From positions 2,790,001-2,854,000 of the forward strand of contig BQUP01000001.1 in assembly GCA_022835595.1 (NCBI GenBank): a DNA stretch of 64,000 bases, read 5' to 3'. This document shows, piece by piece, positions 1 to 14,011 of this stretch. The notes below the pieces were generated by a model. That model saw only the letters and a list, made by a program, of their open reading frames with translations. It did not search any database and was not told where the DNA came from. Positions within the stretch are counted from its first letter, which is position 1; every line of letters begins with the position of its first letter. The position numbers and the translations under genes were made by a program. The stretch comes from Cystobasidium ongulense (lineage: Eukaryota > Basidiomycota > Cystobasidiomycetes > Cystobasidiales > Cystobasidiaceae).

Positions 1-561
1 CTTCGTCGCTATCACCCTCAGTAGCGGAAGAATTGCCTCCTTGTTTCCTGCGTCCTGTTTTATCCCTCGGGTTCGACTTGACGGTATCTTTAGGTGGATT
101 GTAAGCGTATGAACGGAAGTTCGTCTGGTAGTGCAGGTGAGCGCGTGCCAGGACCGTTTGACCAACTTCGACATTGAACGAGAGTCCGTCCGCTTGAACG
201 GTGACAGTGGCTTTCTATACAAGCCAAAAAGGTCATCAGATTTCCTTTTCGGAAACAGCATGTTACTTTATCTGGTGCAGTGAGGACTGACAGTTTCATT
301 ATGTATGTTGACAGTCTTCAGAATCGTGGCGATCTGTCGTATATCCGAGACTATCATTTCAAACTCGTCAATCAGCTCTCATCGTTATGTCGAAACACAA
401 TGTCAGTTCGTAGCGTACCCTCAGCACGTAGAACCTGACGTTGAGAGCAAAGAAAACAGTTACCATCAGCCTGATGGTGCTTATGCATGTCACGCCAAAC
501 GGACTCAGTCGCTCTTTACCTCGCGTGCTTTGCCCTTGTTCTTCGTACGTGGACGCGCCAT
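1..561 (-). CDS. RAD1: RAD1-type checkpoint clamp subunit, 5' part (runs off left edge)
   Basis: This is one subunit of the PCNA-like 9-1-1 ring (Rad9-Rad1-Hus1), which is loaded at damaged DNA to activate the checkpoint in the nucleus. Predicted exons are 561-520, 375-292 and 214 to beyond base 1. The start is MARPRTKNKGKARE; exon 2 reads IRQIATILKTVNIHNET and exon 3 starts KATVTVQADGLSFNVEVGQT. The pattern (VRNLSTILKAI, then a strand with ATxxxxxDGLxxxVE) matches the first strands of human RAD1 in order and spacing. All three exons join in phase 0. The donor of intron 2 is GTCAGT, which is less usual. Only about 113 residues are in the window, so the C-terminal PCNA-like fold cannot be checked. 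Seen: frame, splice sites and motif order. Inferred: the exact first exon. Confidence 0.72.
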
Positions 562-1170
562 AGCACACAGCCAGGCTATGGATCTCGCCTCTGTGCCCGT
601 CTGTCGGTCTAGTTCTTCGACTGGTCAAGAAGGAAGGTGCATTAGCCGGACAATCCTGGCACTGAACGGTCACGCTTTTTGCGAGACGATCGGGCCGAAG
701 TAGAACTCGAAACCATCCAAATTCAAGAGAGCAAGCAGCGCGGACTGATATTGATGCAATGTCTTTGCTCATGTAAAAGTAAAGAAACTATTTACCATAG
801 TCAAAACAACGAAAACATTCTGGCCGAGACGAAAATAAAAGCACATGGTATGAAGTGACATCGGGGGGTATTCATTCAAAGCTAAATCGCGAGGAAACGA
901 AACGGATTAAAGGTATTTTGTTTTTCTGTCTCTCCGTATGGTATCGTTGCTTTCTCCTTTCTATTTTACTAATACTTCTTTCACTACGTGAATGCCGATT
1001 GTTGTGCCTTGGAAACTAAATAAATCTACACTTCGTTTATCTCTCTTTAAAAAAGATACTGATACATGGTGTAATGGAATTTTGATGCAAACGATGGACC
1101 AGGTAATTTCTTCAAGTATCTGACCAGCAGATCAGCTGATCCTCTCTCCCAACGCGATAAATCCCCATCG
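562..1170. other. intergenic region between RAD1 and the OPY2-like gene
   Basis: This holds the RAD1 promoter side and the 3' flank of the OPY2-like gene. Short open frames on both strands at 305-772 have no recognisable domain and partly overlap RAD1 exons and introns. I see no RNA gene or repeat. Confidence 0.5.
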
Positions 1171-4128
1171 TCAATCTGTCCGTTCATCAAATTCTCTAGC
1201 GACAGCAGCAGCCATTGCCAAACTATCGCTCGAATACCTTTCATCCCTACTCTTGGCTTGCACTGCTGTCGATGCATCATTTGCCATGGTCGACTCACGA
1301 AGATAAATACTCGGTAATTCAGGGACTGCTTCTTCTGCAACTCCACCCATCTGAATAGGCATACCAGCGAAAGCGCCATTCCACTCAGAAGCTAATGAAT
1401 AAGAGGTATCTCTTTTGTCATTTCCACCTCCGTGATGTGTAGAAGCAGATGCCATAGAATATGAAGTATCTCTCTTTCCATTGTCGGGAATGTGAGCAGA
1501 AGAAGAGGCGATGGAAGATCTATTATAAGTAACTGAGCTATCTCTAATATTTGCTAAATCTTCTCCTTCTCCACCATTTGACATTGCTATTGAGATACTT
1601 CTGCCAGGTAATGGAAATCCACTTCCAAAGTGGAAAGGAACGCTAACATGTGCACCCCCAAGAGCAGATCCGGCATCTGAAGCTTGGGAATTTCTAGCAT
1701 CATTACCTAGTGAAAGGTTGAAAGGAATGCCATCAAGGACAGATCCGTATCCCGATCTCATACTCAGCGCAGCAGAAGTATGTCTTGAGTCAGGGAATCC
1801 GCCCTCGTTATTATCCGATGACGAAGCAAAGGGTCGTTTAGGAGGTGAGAGAATAACTTCGTCTGCAGATTGTGACGATGTGGAATGGATAGATGGAGCC
1901 ATAGATTTACCAGAAGAAGCTGAATGTCCAGTCGTTCCAGCGAAAGAAGATGGTGAAGGAGCTCGCATTTGCTGTGTCGAATTCGCCGTCGACGAAGTGT
2001 TCCCGACACGTGAAGAAGCGAAACTAGAAGCGAATGAGTTCCTAGCTGTTCTTTTGATGCCACCCATTCCTGTGCCGGTATTGTCGTCATTGTCATTGTC
2101 AAAGTCCCTGTGATGAGCCTCTGAGGATGTGAAAATACTAAGATCGGAATCTCTTCTAGCTCCAGTATTGTTGGTAGCTACCGAATCTCTCGTTTCATTG
2201 CGTGTACCGATTGCTTGTGAGGCCGCAGTATTACTAGACTGAGATAATAGGCTGTTACCACCGAACGTAGGAGTAAGAGGAAGCGTAGGACTTGTAGCTT
2301 GATTGGATGGCATGTTGATCTTGACAGCTGCTTCATCATCGAAAGGATTGTCCGACAGGGGCGAAGAAGCATTTCCTCTCGCGAGCGGGGAAGAGGCGTA
2401 TTGACTTCCAGAACCGGAAGATGAGGAAGCAGCACCAGCCACATTGAGTGAATTGCCACTATTCGAATGAGGTAGCATGACAGTCCTAGCAGCAGCTCTC
2501 GAAAGAGTCTGAACTTGGACGTGCCCAGCTGAAACGGGTGTAACGATCTACAAGACGATTAGATGTAGTGGTCAGTTCAGCTTGGGCACTAGCACGAAAA
2601 TACAAGGAAATAAAGGGAAACCTACCTGAGGCGCCTCTAGAATGTAAGACATATGACTACCTGAATTATCCGTACTCTGTGAGAAAGTAGAATAAGCAGA
2701 GGTCCGTCCATTCTGCAGAGCGAAAGTCGGAGATAGTAATGTTTCTCTTCCACTCAATGGTGGTTGTTGCGTAGTAGTAGTAGGGGACAAGACACCAAAT
2801 TGATTTTTTCCATTCGCACCAGGTGAAATGGTTAATGAAGCGGCAGAAGAAGGTGTACTTCCATTATTTGAATTCCATGGGAAACCAGGTGAAGTAGGTG
2901 GTGAAATCGCGTCTGGCGTTGGTAGTTTCAGATCTAGTCCAGGAGCTCTGGGTGGCCTTATTGGTCTGCCATCCTTTGTCATTGTCGGAGTGGATAGTAG
3001 AGGAGGAGAAGTAGCTCCCATATTAGGAGCTATAATTTCCAACGCACCACCTGAGGCAATTGTAGATCTGTTATCATTGTTAATACCAGGTGAATGTGTT
3101 GAAGTCCGTCTGTCGAATAAGCGGGAGAATGTCGCGCCTGACATTGAGTCGTGTATATCGGCTGTTGAGGTTGAACGGAGTGATAGCGGCACAGAAGCTC
3201 TGTTCCCGCGCATAGGAAGTCCCGAGCTATCTCTTGCGCCATTGTGACCACCGAATGTAGATACAGATTGAGGACGACCAGCATGGTGACTACTGTTACC
3301 ACCTTGCCCGTTGTTTGTCATATCTATCGTTGAGGCTTGCGATGAATGGGCAGGTATGTAGGCGATAGGGATGATATTCGTTCTTGAAGATCTGAATGAG
3401 AATTCTGATAAACTAGCAGCGGTAGAATCTCTATCTCCTCTTTCTGTCCCATCTTCACTAGTTTCATCTTGATCCCTTCTTGAGCTGTGTGAGTTACCTT
3501 CAGAGTATTGATCTCCAAATGGATTTTCACCCGCTCCAGGGGCTCCAGAGTTCGATAATGAACGTCGGGAAGTGTGGGTTCCGTTATTAGAAGGATCAAA
3601 TCTGAATGACTGTCGTTTCATAACGTTTTGAGTTTCTTCTTCTTCTTCTTCATCTCCTTCTTCTATCATTGATACCGCTCTTAGAGGTGATGGAGCAGGA
3701 GCTCTTGTGTGAATATGTTTCTCCTCGACGACAGTAGAACTAGCTTCCCTGCCATTCATTTTGAGATTTCTTAGTCCATTGTTGCCATTCGACGCGCTGT
3801 TGCCCCGGAAGGGATCCTTTTTAAAGAAACCACCTCCACCGCCATTTTTAGAGGATAGCGCAATTCCGCCGTTTTGAGTTCTACGTTTTCTCCACCAAAA
3901 CCAGTAGACAGCGACTATAATGACTAGCCCTCCTATTACTCCACCTACTGCTTGACCTGCTACTGCACCAACGCTCGAACCACCGCCAGACTGACCAGCA
4001 GCTGAAGAACCTTTATCGACGCACGTGTTCTTTGCGCATTCGGTGGATGAACGCCCTATTTGGATGCAGACCTGGCCCGAGGAGCAGTTGCAGGGTTGGA
4101 GTGCTGAAGAGCAGTCCAGGTCGGCCAT
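1171..4128 (-). CDS. OPY2: OPY2-like single-pass membrane anchor
   Basis: Predicted plasma-membrane anchor of the osmostress (HOG) MAP-kinase branch. In yeast, Opy2 tethers the Ste50 adaptor to the membrane. Exons are 4128-2626 and 2547-1171 (phase 0 intron), giving about 959 residues. I chose the start at MADLDCSSALQ because the Cys-rich ectodomain follows at once. A longer upstream frame begins at 4359 but is low-complexity. The N-terminal about 45 residues carry paired cysteines in the Opy2 N-terminal pattern (CSSALQPCNCSSGQVC ... CAKNTC). A Gly/Ser linker follows, then one TM helix (GGVIGGLVIIVAVYWFWW) and a basic stop-transfer RKRR. The remaining about 850 residues are a disordered Ser/Asn-rich cytosolic tail with DPF/NPF motifs (KDPF, ENPFGD, DNPFDD). 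After the intron the frame continues IVTPVSAGHVQV. The tail is far longer than the yeast protein. Identity rests mainly on the Cys pattern plus topology. Confidence 0.7.
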
Positions 4129-4876
4129 GGTGAAGGAGGGTGTGTGTTGAGAGTGCGTTGAAGTGTTGTAAGTGTCGCCCGGTGGTGTGGGCTGGCCTGT
4201 GCTACGATATGCAATGCGCGTGGATGAGTGGGTGACCTTTGCTTGGAGCGGGCGGTAAAGTGAGAGGGAGCGGCGAGGGTTGCCTGTTTGTAAGTATATA
4301 ATGTGTAGAGTGCGTAGAGCGTGTCCGTGTGTCGACCTGTGTTCGTGCAGAGCTAGCACGCGTTGTGACCAGACCTTGTGCCGCAGTAATCAACGGGAGA
4401 CGACTGAGTGAATGAACGAGCGTGAGGAGACGAGTCGAGTGGAGCGCGAGTGAGCAGATAGCGCTGCACTGCCTGACCCGGCTGTGTGCAGGATGGTGCG
4501 CGTCTCTTCCGCCAGCACTTGCAGGATGGTGGTGGTAGTGGTGGTAGTAGTAGTCAGTCGTAAAGATGAAATGGCATTATTCAGTAAGAGCTGTTCGCGG
4601 TGCGACTGGAGGGTGGGCTGTAATACTTTCTTCGATTCATTAGAACATCAGGACTGGTGTTAGCATCTCTGTTCAAATCACTAACACTGTTTGTAATGCT
4701 CGCTAGTCCAACTTGTAGTCCTCCCTCTAATCTAATCATATCAAACACTACACTATCCCGGCCAGTCCGGCGGAGGAAGCACCTTCCGATCATCCTCTTT
4801 GGCTGCATAAAGAGGCCAGCCTGACAGCCCGACTGCTTGCTTGCTTTCCACCACCTCGTCGTTCTTCTCACTCACC
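4129..4876. promoter_or_regulatory. divergent promoter region, OPY2-like / LYS12
   Basis: About 750 bp separate the two divergent start codons, so both promoters must lie here. A CT-rich stretch and GT-rich runs (for example the gtagtggtagtagtagt run near 4535-4555) are visible. I cannot name a specific operator. Confidence 0.45.
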
Positions 4877-6252
<1,376 letters not shown>

Positions 6253-6869
6253 ACAAGAAATCACGATGTCTACCCAAAAAATCAAGCTGGTCAAGCTAGT
6301 TTGGCAAAGGAGAGATGCAAGGGACAGGTGGGAAATAGGCGATGATAGATAGAAGCAATAACGGATATGAGGTCCGATGAATGAGTAAAGGAACATCCAA
6401 TTCCCCAGGTCGAGGGCCATCGCCAACTTTAACCCTGGAAATAGGATAAGGTCACGTGATGGCACTTTCTTCGAACAAGGACGCATTTTCGAGCGGAGTC
6501 TTTTTCAAATCTACTTTGAACATAGTCCCTCCCAATCATTATTCCAAACATCGCAATATTGACAATCTTCATAAAGACTCTATCAAAATGTCATTCCAGA
6601 GCTTTGTTCCCTGCTAACATTCTTGGACTAGACTGACTCTCCTTCCCCGAAGTTTACGGGTTATACCGATCGAGGGGCAGCTAATATTCATATTTTGTTG
6701 ATAATGACCACATTACCTCTCTTCTCACTTCTTCGGTTGACTGTCTCGTGAACAGGCACAGTCAAAACTTGTCAAGGCCGCTCTTTTCTCTTTCTAGCAT
6801 TCGCATGCCATAGGATCTTACGCAACACGAACAAGCATACGGAGTCAACAAACCTCCTTCACCTTCAAC
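6253..6869. other. intergenic region between LYS12 and the coiled-coil gene
   Basis: About 620 bp contain the LYS12 3' flank and the promoter of the next gene. A CT-rich tract (around 6715-6800) precedes the start at 6870. I recognise no coding or RNA feature. Confidence 0.45.
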
Positions 6870-9412
6870 ATGGTTCCGGCTTTTGATGCACTCACCTCGA
6901 ATACTTGCATTCCCAACACTACAAATGCTCACAACAGCAATAACAACAATCCAGATCTACTCTACACAACAGATAGTCGATCATTCCAAAACCTCCTGTC
7001 TACATTGAAGATCACCGCCGAGCAAGAGACATGGCTACTGGATATCATATTAAAAAGGAGCGTGACCATGTACAGAGCCAATGCTGCAGATGAGAAGAAG
7101 ATGATTGGAAAAAGCGCTGCTTTGCTTGGTAAATTAGACAATGCTGGTAGCATTACAGCAGATGGATTGGTAGTGAGCCAGTAAGTACCGCATCTAGCTG
7201 AGCGAAGCTCGGCATGATATTAAGACACCGCAACTAATGCTTGATTTGCTTTTTCGCCCACTGTGCCAATGTATAGGAGCTTACAAGCTTGTAAGACCGT
7301 ACAACAGAATATAGTAGAATCGTCAAGCGATCATCTAGCCGTTGAGCTCTTTCTGCGTGATACTACATATCGCAACTTGAATTCGGCGGCCAAGAATCGG
7401 GAAAGCCGCTTGAAAGAGGTGAGGCTTCTGGCATGTAATGCGTGATATACTTTATCGCGCTTCCCAATTCGAGAACGAGAGCTTTCAGCGCTGATACTTT
7501 GTTCGCTATCCCTTCTTTCTTCTCTTTATCGTATCCTCAAAACGAAATTAGAGAGTGAAATCAATTCAAGGTTTATTATCAAAATTAGAAAGTGTGGAAA
7601 AATCCTTCATAAGAGCTTTGACAGATTTAAAGGATGAAGAACGAAAGAATAATTATTTATTAGGCAGAAAGGAATTGGACATAAGTGAAGAAGTTGAAAA
7701 GATTGAAATTGATTTGAGGAAATCTACTTCTCAATTAGCTATTAAACGTGAGTTTGCTTCTTTCTCCGCCAAAAACAAAACTTCCATTTTCCATTTTCAA
7801 CCTTTAATGTTACCTGTCCATTATTTGTACTGCTCGCTGTCCATTGAGCGAGCTCAGAATGCTGATTGAATTGCTTTGATACAACTTCGTCATCCTATAG
7901 AGGCTGAATATGATATCGTCAAGAGCCGTTTATTGGACATTCAGAAGAGCTGGAGGGATGAATGGCATGGTTTCCGAATCGTGAGTTCGTTTCACAATAC
8001 ACGCCAACCGGAGATCGCACAAAATGAGGCCTGAAGCTGAGAACAGACTTTTTGACCACCCGTAATTACGATACAGTACACACGTACACTTGAAATCGAA
8101 CGTAAAGCCGACATTCGAAATGCCCTCCTCGCTCTCGCACGCTCTAGTATCTTGATCAAACAAGCGGAAATAGCACGGCAGCTTGCCCTGATACAGCGAG
8201 TTGAAGAACAAGATTTACTCGCAGAGTTAAACAATATACATCACTTCTCGTCATCTACATTAGGTCACTTGGATGCCTCCCTACCGAGCTCTCTGAAAAT
8301 GGAAGCTATAACAGCCAAAATCTGGCCTGGCGGTTCCCCTCCCTTGTACAGTCCCAATGCAGCTGTGGATTGCGCCTCTACGCCTTCTTCAGCCCGAATG
8401 AACGGTCAGGAGACTACTCCTGCTCGTGGTATAGGGTCCAGCGCAAGACGACCTCCTTTAGACGCGGATCAATTGGCTTCCATCTCTCGACCAGGTCGAC
8501 CCCCCGCTTTAAACATTCGCCAACGCGATGCTGCGACATATGCTTCATACAAGTCGAGCGCGAACAATCAAGAAAAAGGAGGCACAAAGCCAAATTCAGC
8601 ACCACCTATGTTTGCCTCTACTGCAGCACCACTTTCTTCGTCACTATCGGCTTCATCATCAACTTCGTCCGGAAGTAGCTCGTCTACTTCTGCTGCTTCT
8701 ACACCTCGCTCTGCAGATTTCCCTGTTCCTCCTGGGAATGCGAGAAAGAGTTTTGACAGTCCCATCCTCGTTAGTGGGACTTTTTCAAACAAAGAATATG
8801 GAGAAGAATTGTTTAGCGTCAGACGAAAGGCAGTTCCGAAAGAGTAAGTCCTTCATTTCTGCCCGAAGTTACCTGTTCCTCACGCCGACGACCCACGAGG
8901 GGCTACAGAGTGGGACACAGCTGATTGCTTGATCGGTTCATTTCATTAATCTGGAAAACAGAAGTCCTGCCGTCTTAGACAAATATGGTAGATCTACAGC
9001 GACTCCTTCCAGGAACATAGCAGAAACACCTACTAGGCCATCAGCTTATCGATCTCCCCATCGCAGCCCTCTAGACATACTTCTTTACACCTCAAGCGTC
9101 ACCGATAATAACACCAAGAAACAGGTCTCGTCTGCCATAGAAGGCAACGAGTCAGCTACTCCTACCGCCATCAAAGCCTCTTTATCCCTTTCCAATGCAG
9201 ACTCTGGAGGAACTACAAGGAAAGTCTCGAAACCTCTACCGGGATTACCAGCCGGACGAACAACAATGACGGACGATGGAGCAGAAAACACTGACGAACA
9301 CGACGCTGAAGCTGTAGCGCACGAAGAAGTCACACCACCTTCTTTGCCCAGTTTCAGTAATTTAAAACTGTCGGAGATGCGAATGTCGGGTATGTGGTTC
9401 GCTCAGCCTTGA
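6870..9412 (+). CDS. coiled-coil protein with Ser/Pro-rich tail, function unknown
   Basis: I do not recognise this protein. Predicted exons are 6870-7180, 7277-7418, 7552-7747, 7901-7980, 8077-8843 and 8962-9412, about 648 residues, with all junctions in frame. Residues about 30-270 are strongly helical and charged (for example RALTDLKDEERKNNYLL and EISEEVEKIEIDLRKSTSQ-like heptads), which would fit a BAR-like or coiled-coil dimer. The remainder is a disordered Ser/Thr/Pro/Ala tail with a poly-Ser stretch. The 3' end is uncertain. Without a further intron the stop is at 9410-9412. A donor (GTATGT at 9390) could instead splice to 9565 or 9634, ending at 9603 or 9725. No catalytic motif is seen. 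A membrane-scaffold or cytoskeletal role is only a guess. Confidence 0.6.
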
Positions 9413-9923
9413 TTTCTCGTACGCAGTATTGTACAGGAAGGGAGCGAATTCTGCTGTACTATGTTACAAAATCGTACCACCTCCGGCAGGTATTGCATAG
9501 GCTTGTGAATATGAATCCTCTTTTCGTATGGTTACATTCTGTTTGTCAATTTCTTTCCACCCAAGTAATGCACAAGATTACAACGTCTTCACTACCACAC
9601 TAATCCAGTGCATGGTTTGGTCATGCAGTCTAGCCGGCAAGTCGGCTGGAACTATTCGTGGAGACAAGCGAAAAGCATCGCAAAGTAGAATGGTTGCATC
9701 GCAAAGCAGGAATTGTCACACTTAATTGAAGCCGGGTATTTAGTATAAGGTAAAGGATATGAAGCAGCTAAGGCGAGGATTAGGGCCGTGAAGAATAGTC
9801 AGGATGAACTTTTTAATTTTTGGCGTAAATGGTACGCGGGTATGAAACTGGTATACATTGTCAGACATATGACGGTATAGTCCGAAGTTCGCTGCGTGTA
9901 TGTGATGCGATGCTACCTCGGCT

Positions 9924-11778
9924 TTAAGGGACACGTCCGCCAGACATCATCGTATCGATACCATCAGTCTGTTGGGGTGGTGTTCCTCTTCTTCTTCCGG
10001 TTCCTGTTCCTGTTGCTCCAGCTCCAGCTCCTACGCCTCTTACTCTTTCTCTCCGCCTTTCTGCGTGTCCATCGTTCACTGGGCTTCCTTGAAATGGTCC
10101 CCCACGTATGGAGTGTGGTGGCGATCCTCGATATTCGTGTTCTACTGCCGTGTCGTCCGTCTCGTCTTCGCGCCGCCAGTCGCGTTCCACCGCCACCTCA
10201 CGATGTGCATGACTTGATTGTGCTTGGGCTCGGTGCGACGTTGCTGAACTGCTTGAACTGCTTGAGCTGCTTGAGCTGCTTGAGCTGCCTGAGCTGCTGT
10301 CATCTTCACCGTTGTCTCCGTTATTTATTTCGATGACCAAACTATCTAGTGCTGGCCTTTTGGAGGCCCTGTATGCGAGAAGGACTACCAAACTCATTTC
10401 CTGCAAAGGCGGTGGAAGCCAGAGAGGTTACAAAGAAAACAATCAGCCCTGAAGCTGCGGCGGAGTGTCGCGAAAGAACCATCTAACAATCAAACCCCTA
10501 CCATCAATAGAAGAGCCTGTACGATAGTTGCAGCTATGAGAGAATAATTGAATCGCTTTATCTCCGAGCAGTACGACAGGGTGTCCTCTGTACACTCGGG
10601 GTGGGTTATCTTCAAAACCTTCTTGACATCCCAACCGATCTGCTTCTGCTTTGATGTGCCTTTGTTTTTCCATTTTGCTACCTGATGAGCGAAGGACAGT
10701 CAGCAAGAAATGCGCATTCGATCTTGTAGTACAGTGGAGACTGCCTATCAACCCCGCACGCATCTACCGGTCTGCGTGAAATGAGGTACAGTACTCGTTG
10801 ACTTACACGACGTTTGGGCCATAATCTGACCTCGGCGTGCGACCCATTGTACCAAGTCATTGCGACGAGGTACTAATGTGAAACGATTCGACTTAGTTTC
10901 TGTAGCTGACAATGTTATGGGTTCATGTTGCTTACGGCATATCCAATCAGTACAGCAAGACCTAACACGATGTACGCGATAAACCTCCTTTTGACACCTT
11001 CTCGATTTGCCGGACCCTGCGCTGTATGTCGGTCGAGTGCGCGTGCTTTAGGGTCCCTTAAATGAAGACTACTCCTGGTGTAGGCTTTTGCGACTTCCAT
11101 ATAGTGATCGTTAACATTGTCTTGGGAAACATATTCGATGAGCGCGGAACCAAAACATAGAAAAGAATTCAATAAGGCCAATATCCAGGAACCCTCAGAC
11201 CACCCCATCAATCGACCCTGTTCCTGCGGAGGCTCCCCTGTTGCATCACTCGTATACTCCTTGTTGTATGCATTTCTGTATAAAAGAGCTGAAGTGCGCA
11301 AAGCAAAAAAAAGAACAGCAATTAGCGTCGGCTCAAGCGTCATAACCGTTTGAGGTACCACACGAAGATTGAACATTCACCTGAACTCAAGGCAACAATA
11401 CTGCCCAAGTGGAAATGTTCTATCTGCTCAGCCTGTGCTAGCTATCGCTATACATGTTGCGGGGACCACTCACGTTACGATCCCAGTCAAAACGGCTAGC
11501 CCGATATGGCACCGCATCAAACAGTTTTCGACTGTATGGATAATACTATATCAGTCAATACTCGGAGCGTTTGCAGGACCGAACTCACACTTCAACGTTT
11601 GCGGTCGAAACGTGATGCTACTGCAGTCCCCCCAATTGTCACTCAATGTACCATCCTCCGCTTGACGGTCTCTCTCGCTCTGAGTAGTGCTCTGGCTAGA
11701 GGTTGTGCTTCCGCTATGGCTACGGGTGCTCTGACTTCTGTTGCGGTTGCTACTGCTGGCCCTTGTTGAAGCGGCCAT
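9924..11778 (-). CDS. four-TM membrane protein, family 1 copy A
   Basis: Unrecognised membrane protein, paralogous to the gene at 25476-27081. Exons are 11778-11589, 11531-11474, 11400-11381 (20 nt), 11288-10936, 10872-10807, 10681-10502 and 10400-9924, about 447 residues. Exons 2, 3 and 5 have exactly the same lengths (58, 20, 66 nt) and all phases are the same as in copy B. Shared landmarks are SITFRP before the first intron, a first TM (HIGLAVLTGIVTIVALSSALL), YRNAY, a second TM after SWILALLNSF, a basic loop, a third TM (IAYIVLGLAVLIGYA), WYNGSH, a loop with CTEDTLSYCSEI (paired Cys), a fourth TM with NYSLIAATI, and ASKRPAL. Predicted topology: N- and C-termini cytosolic, Cys loop lumenal or outside. 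The C-terminal tail is long, acidic, then poly-Ser and Arg-rich, and is absent from copy B. Confidence 0.68.
10241..10300 (+). repeat. short tandem repeat (9-nt units) encoding poly-Ser
   Basis: Units close to gagctgctt are repeated about six times. On the minus strand they encode the poly-Ser run in the last exon of family 1 copy A. Confidence 0.8.
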
Positions 11779-12651
11779 TGGAGAAATAAAGGTTCGCTTA
11801 TGATGTTGTGAAGGAGCAGAAATAAGATCTTTTAGTTGGTGATAATGTCATGCCCAGGAAAGGGGCACTGCTCTCCTGTGCACAGCTGTATGGACGTCGG
11901 CCGGCCAGATAGTCGACACAGGTCAGCATCATCTTGCCCCGAATCCTCGGTGGAATGGAAAGCAGAGGTGACGGAAGGGCCGCTGAGAGACGAGCACGGT
12001 AAGTCATACGCCCGTGCAAACCAGACGAACATACACCTTATCGTTCGCTTCGCTACGGTGTACTACATGGCACGGCATGGAAGCTGGGTCTCATCGAGCA
12101 TCGGCATTGGTCCACTTTTGGGCGGAGCATCAGAGCGGGAGCAAGCCGTCATCGAGTAAAGGGATGGTGCGTAGAACGGTTATTCCCAGAGTCCGCGAGA
12201 TGAGAATTAAAGACCGCTTTCAATGTACTTGAGCGTCACAAGATCAGTCGAGACTTGAAACAATCAGAGTCGGATTAAAGCGGGTCGTGGAGGGATGTAG
12301 TGTGTGCTGGTGTATACTAGTTCGTAGAAGTTGGAGCTACTTGATCAAATTGACGCTGGGTCTTGTGGCGGGACATATTCAGCGCAAAAAAAAAAAGATA
12401 GGGAAGTACTTATACCACGCAATGATTCACATGAGGTCAATCTAGCTCATTGGTATGTATCGCGAGTCGTCATCGTCGTAAATTTCGTGTATGCATGCGC
12501 GCGGCGGGGTTCGTTCTCTACTGTTACACTTGCAAACCCGCCGAGAAGTATCAATGCAAGTTATTGAGTTGACAAGTATCCTTTGATGGCTTCAGTTTCG
12601 ATCGCTCCCGATGTAAGACCGTTTGCATTTCTAGCCAAGTGACCAGCACAT
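11779..12651. other. intergenic region between family 1 copy A and family 2 copy C
   Basis: About 870 bp upstream of copy A and downstream of copy C. An A-run lies near 12386-12397. I see no supported gene; the short open frames here are not backed by any domain. Confidence 0.4.
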
Positions 12652-13255
12652 TTAGAGTAGGAAAGATGCAATGACACCAAGTGCCAAAGCAGGAACAGCA
12701 GCCATATTGACTGCATACGTAGTGGAAGCAGCACTGCGTCCGATAACAGATGTGTAAGTAGTCGTGAATGTAGAAGTTGTAGTTGGAAAAGTTGAGGTTC
12801 CGGTTGAGGTTACTGTAGTAGTGGTCGCAGAGGATTTCGAAGTTTTGATCTTCGGTGCCTTTGTACTTTTAGCTAGCATGGCCTCTTCTGTTGCGATATC
12901 AGAGAACGGGCACAAAGATGATGATGGTCAGTTGGCAATTCGTACGACGGTCGAATCCGTCAACACCAATGATTCAAGGCTCACCAGATTTTACTTCATC
13001 GACGGCGACGGTATCATCCTTGACACTGGCTATAGACGTAGGTCTAGTCGTGGCATGTGCGACTTGACGCGCTTCAACCTCTCCACGCCTGTGTCGCGGT
13101 AAACGCAATACGCACGCCAGGTCCAACAACAAGTCAGTTCTTGCTACCCGACTTGCCATTGGGAGAACGAGACAGAGGGACACCTACCTAATAGCAGCAC
13201 CGTTGGCACAGGCGAGCAAGCCAGCTATGACGACGAGAATGGATTTGAAGTGCAT
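12652..13255 (-). CDS. small Ser/Thr-rich surface protein, family 2 copy C
   Basis: Predicted secreted, probably GPI-anchored cell-surface protein of 135 residues, paralogous to the gene at 21463-22094. Exons are 13255-13188, 13088-12985 and 12887-12652. Exon 1 is a signal peptide (MHFKSILVVIAGLLACANG). Exon 2 gives RRGEVEARQVAHATTRP. Exon 3 holds a short Lys-rich stretch (KAPKIKTSK), a Thr/Ser block (VTSTGTSTFPTTTSTFTTTY) and ends with a hydrophobic tail (AAVPALALGVIASFLL) after small residues, the layout of a GPI signal. Exon 1 has exactly the same length as in copy D and intron phases match (2, then 1). Function unknown. O-mannosylation of the Thr/Ser block is inferred, not seen. Confidence 0.65.
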
Positions 13256-14011
13256 GTTTATCTGTCAAAGTGTCCAGCTATTGAAGTTTCTAGGGCTGCT
13301 GTGAGGTTCTTTCGAGGGCGTGGGAGCGGGGGGTGAGAAAAAGGATTGCACTGCTTTTCAAGAAGAGAAGAGAAGAGACAAGGACAGAGAAGAGGAATCT
13401 GCATGGACTGGGATCCTTCATCGTACGGTCTCCTCCCTCGTCGTACGCAATGAGCGTCAGTTCGACCAAAGTCCGCCTGCCGTGCCTGGAGGTCTAGAAC
13501 CCGAAGCGCGCTCAGTTCCAGTGTATGCAGCTCTTGGAGCTTCTCGAAGTATTGCAAGTAATGCATGGCAAGCACAGTATGTAGGCTTGCTATCTGATTC
13601 CCAGAGTACCTACAGGGTCTGCTGCCATTGCAAGCACCACTTGATCATGCACCGCTGAAAGACGGCAGATTGGAAGCTTTGTTGGAGGCCGCATGTACTT
13701 ATCTCTGGACTGCATCTTTAGACCTGCAAAAGGTCGCTTGCTTTTATCGCAAGAGCAAGCTGCTGCAGGCAGTTCAAGCTGGAATAGGCTGCTCGATCAC
13801 GACGGGGCACTGTCAAAGATCTGATAAGCTGATACTTTTTGTCGTGTAAGTAGTAGCACGGTGGTCCGTCGACTTTTCATTCATATCCTCTAAACATCGT
13901 AAGGTTTCTCTGGGAGCACAATGTCGGGATTATAATCTACATCGCAAATAAGTTGTTAAAGGCTACAAGGCGTTCCTTCAAATATATGTCCAGTGTAGGT
14001 TTCAAGCTTTT
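13256..14011. other. intergenic region upstream of family 2 copy C
   Basis: About 750 bp. It includes an AG-rich run (agaagagaagagaagag near 13359-13400). Open frames on both strands here have no recognisable product. Confidence 0.4.

Noticed and set aside
305-772. Overlapping open frames on both strands next to RAD1
   Set aside because: They cross the predicted RAD1 exons and introns; the RAD1 exon chain explains the conserved part.
1718-2113. Plus-strand open frame of 131 codons inside the OPY2-like gene
   Set aside because: It mirrors the Ser-rich coding strand, has no domain, and the minus-strand gene explains the region.
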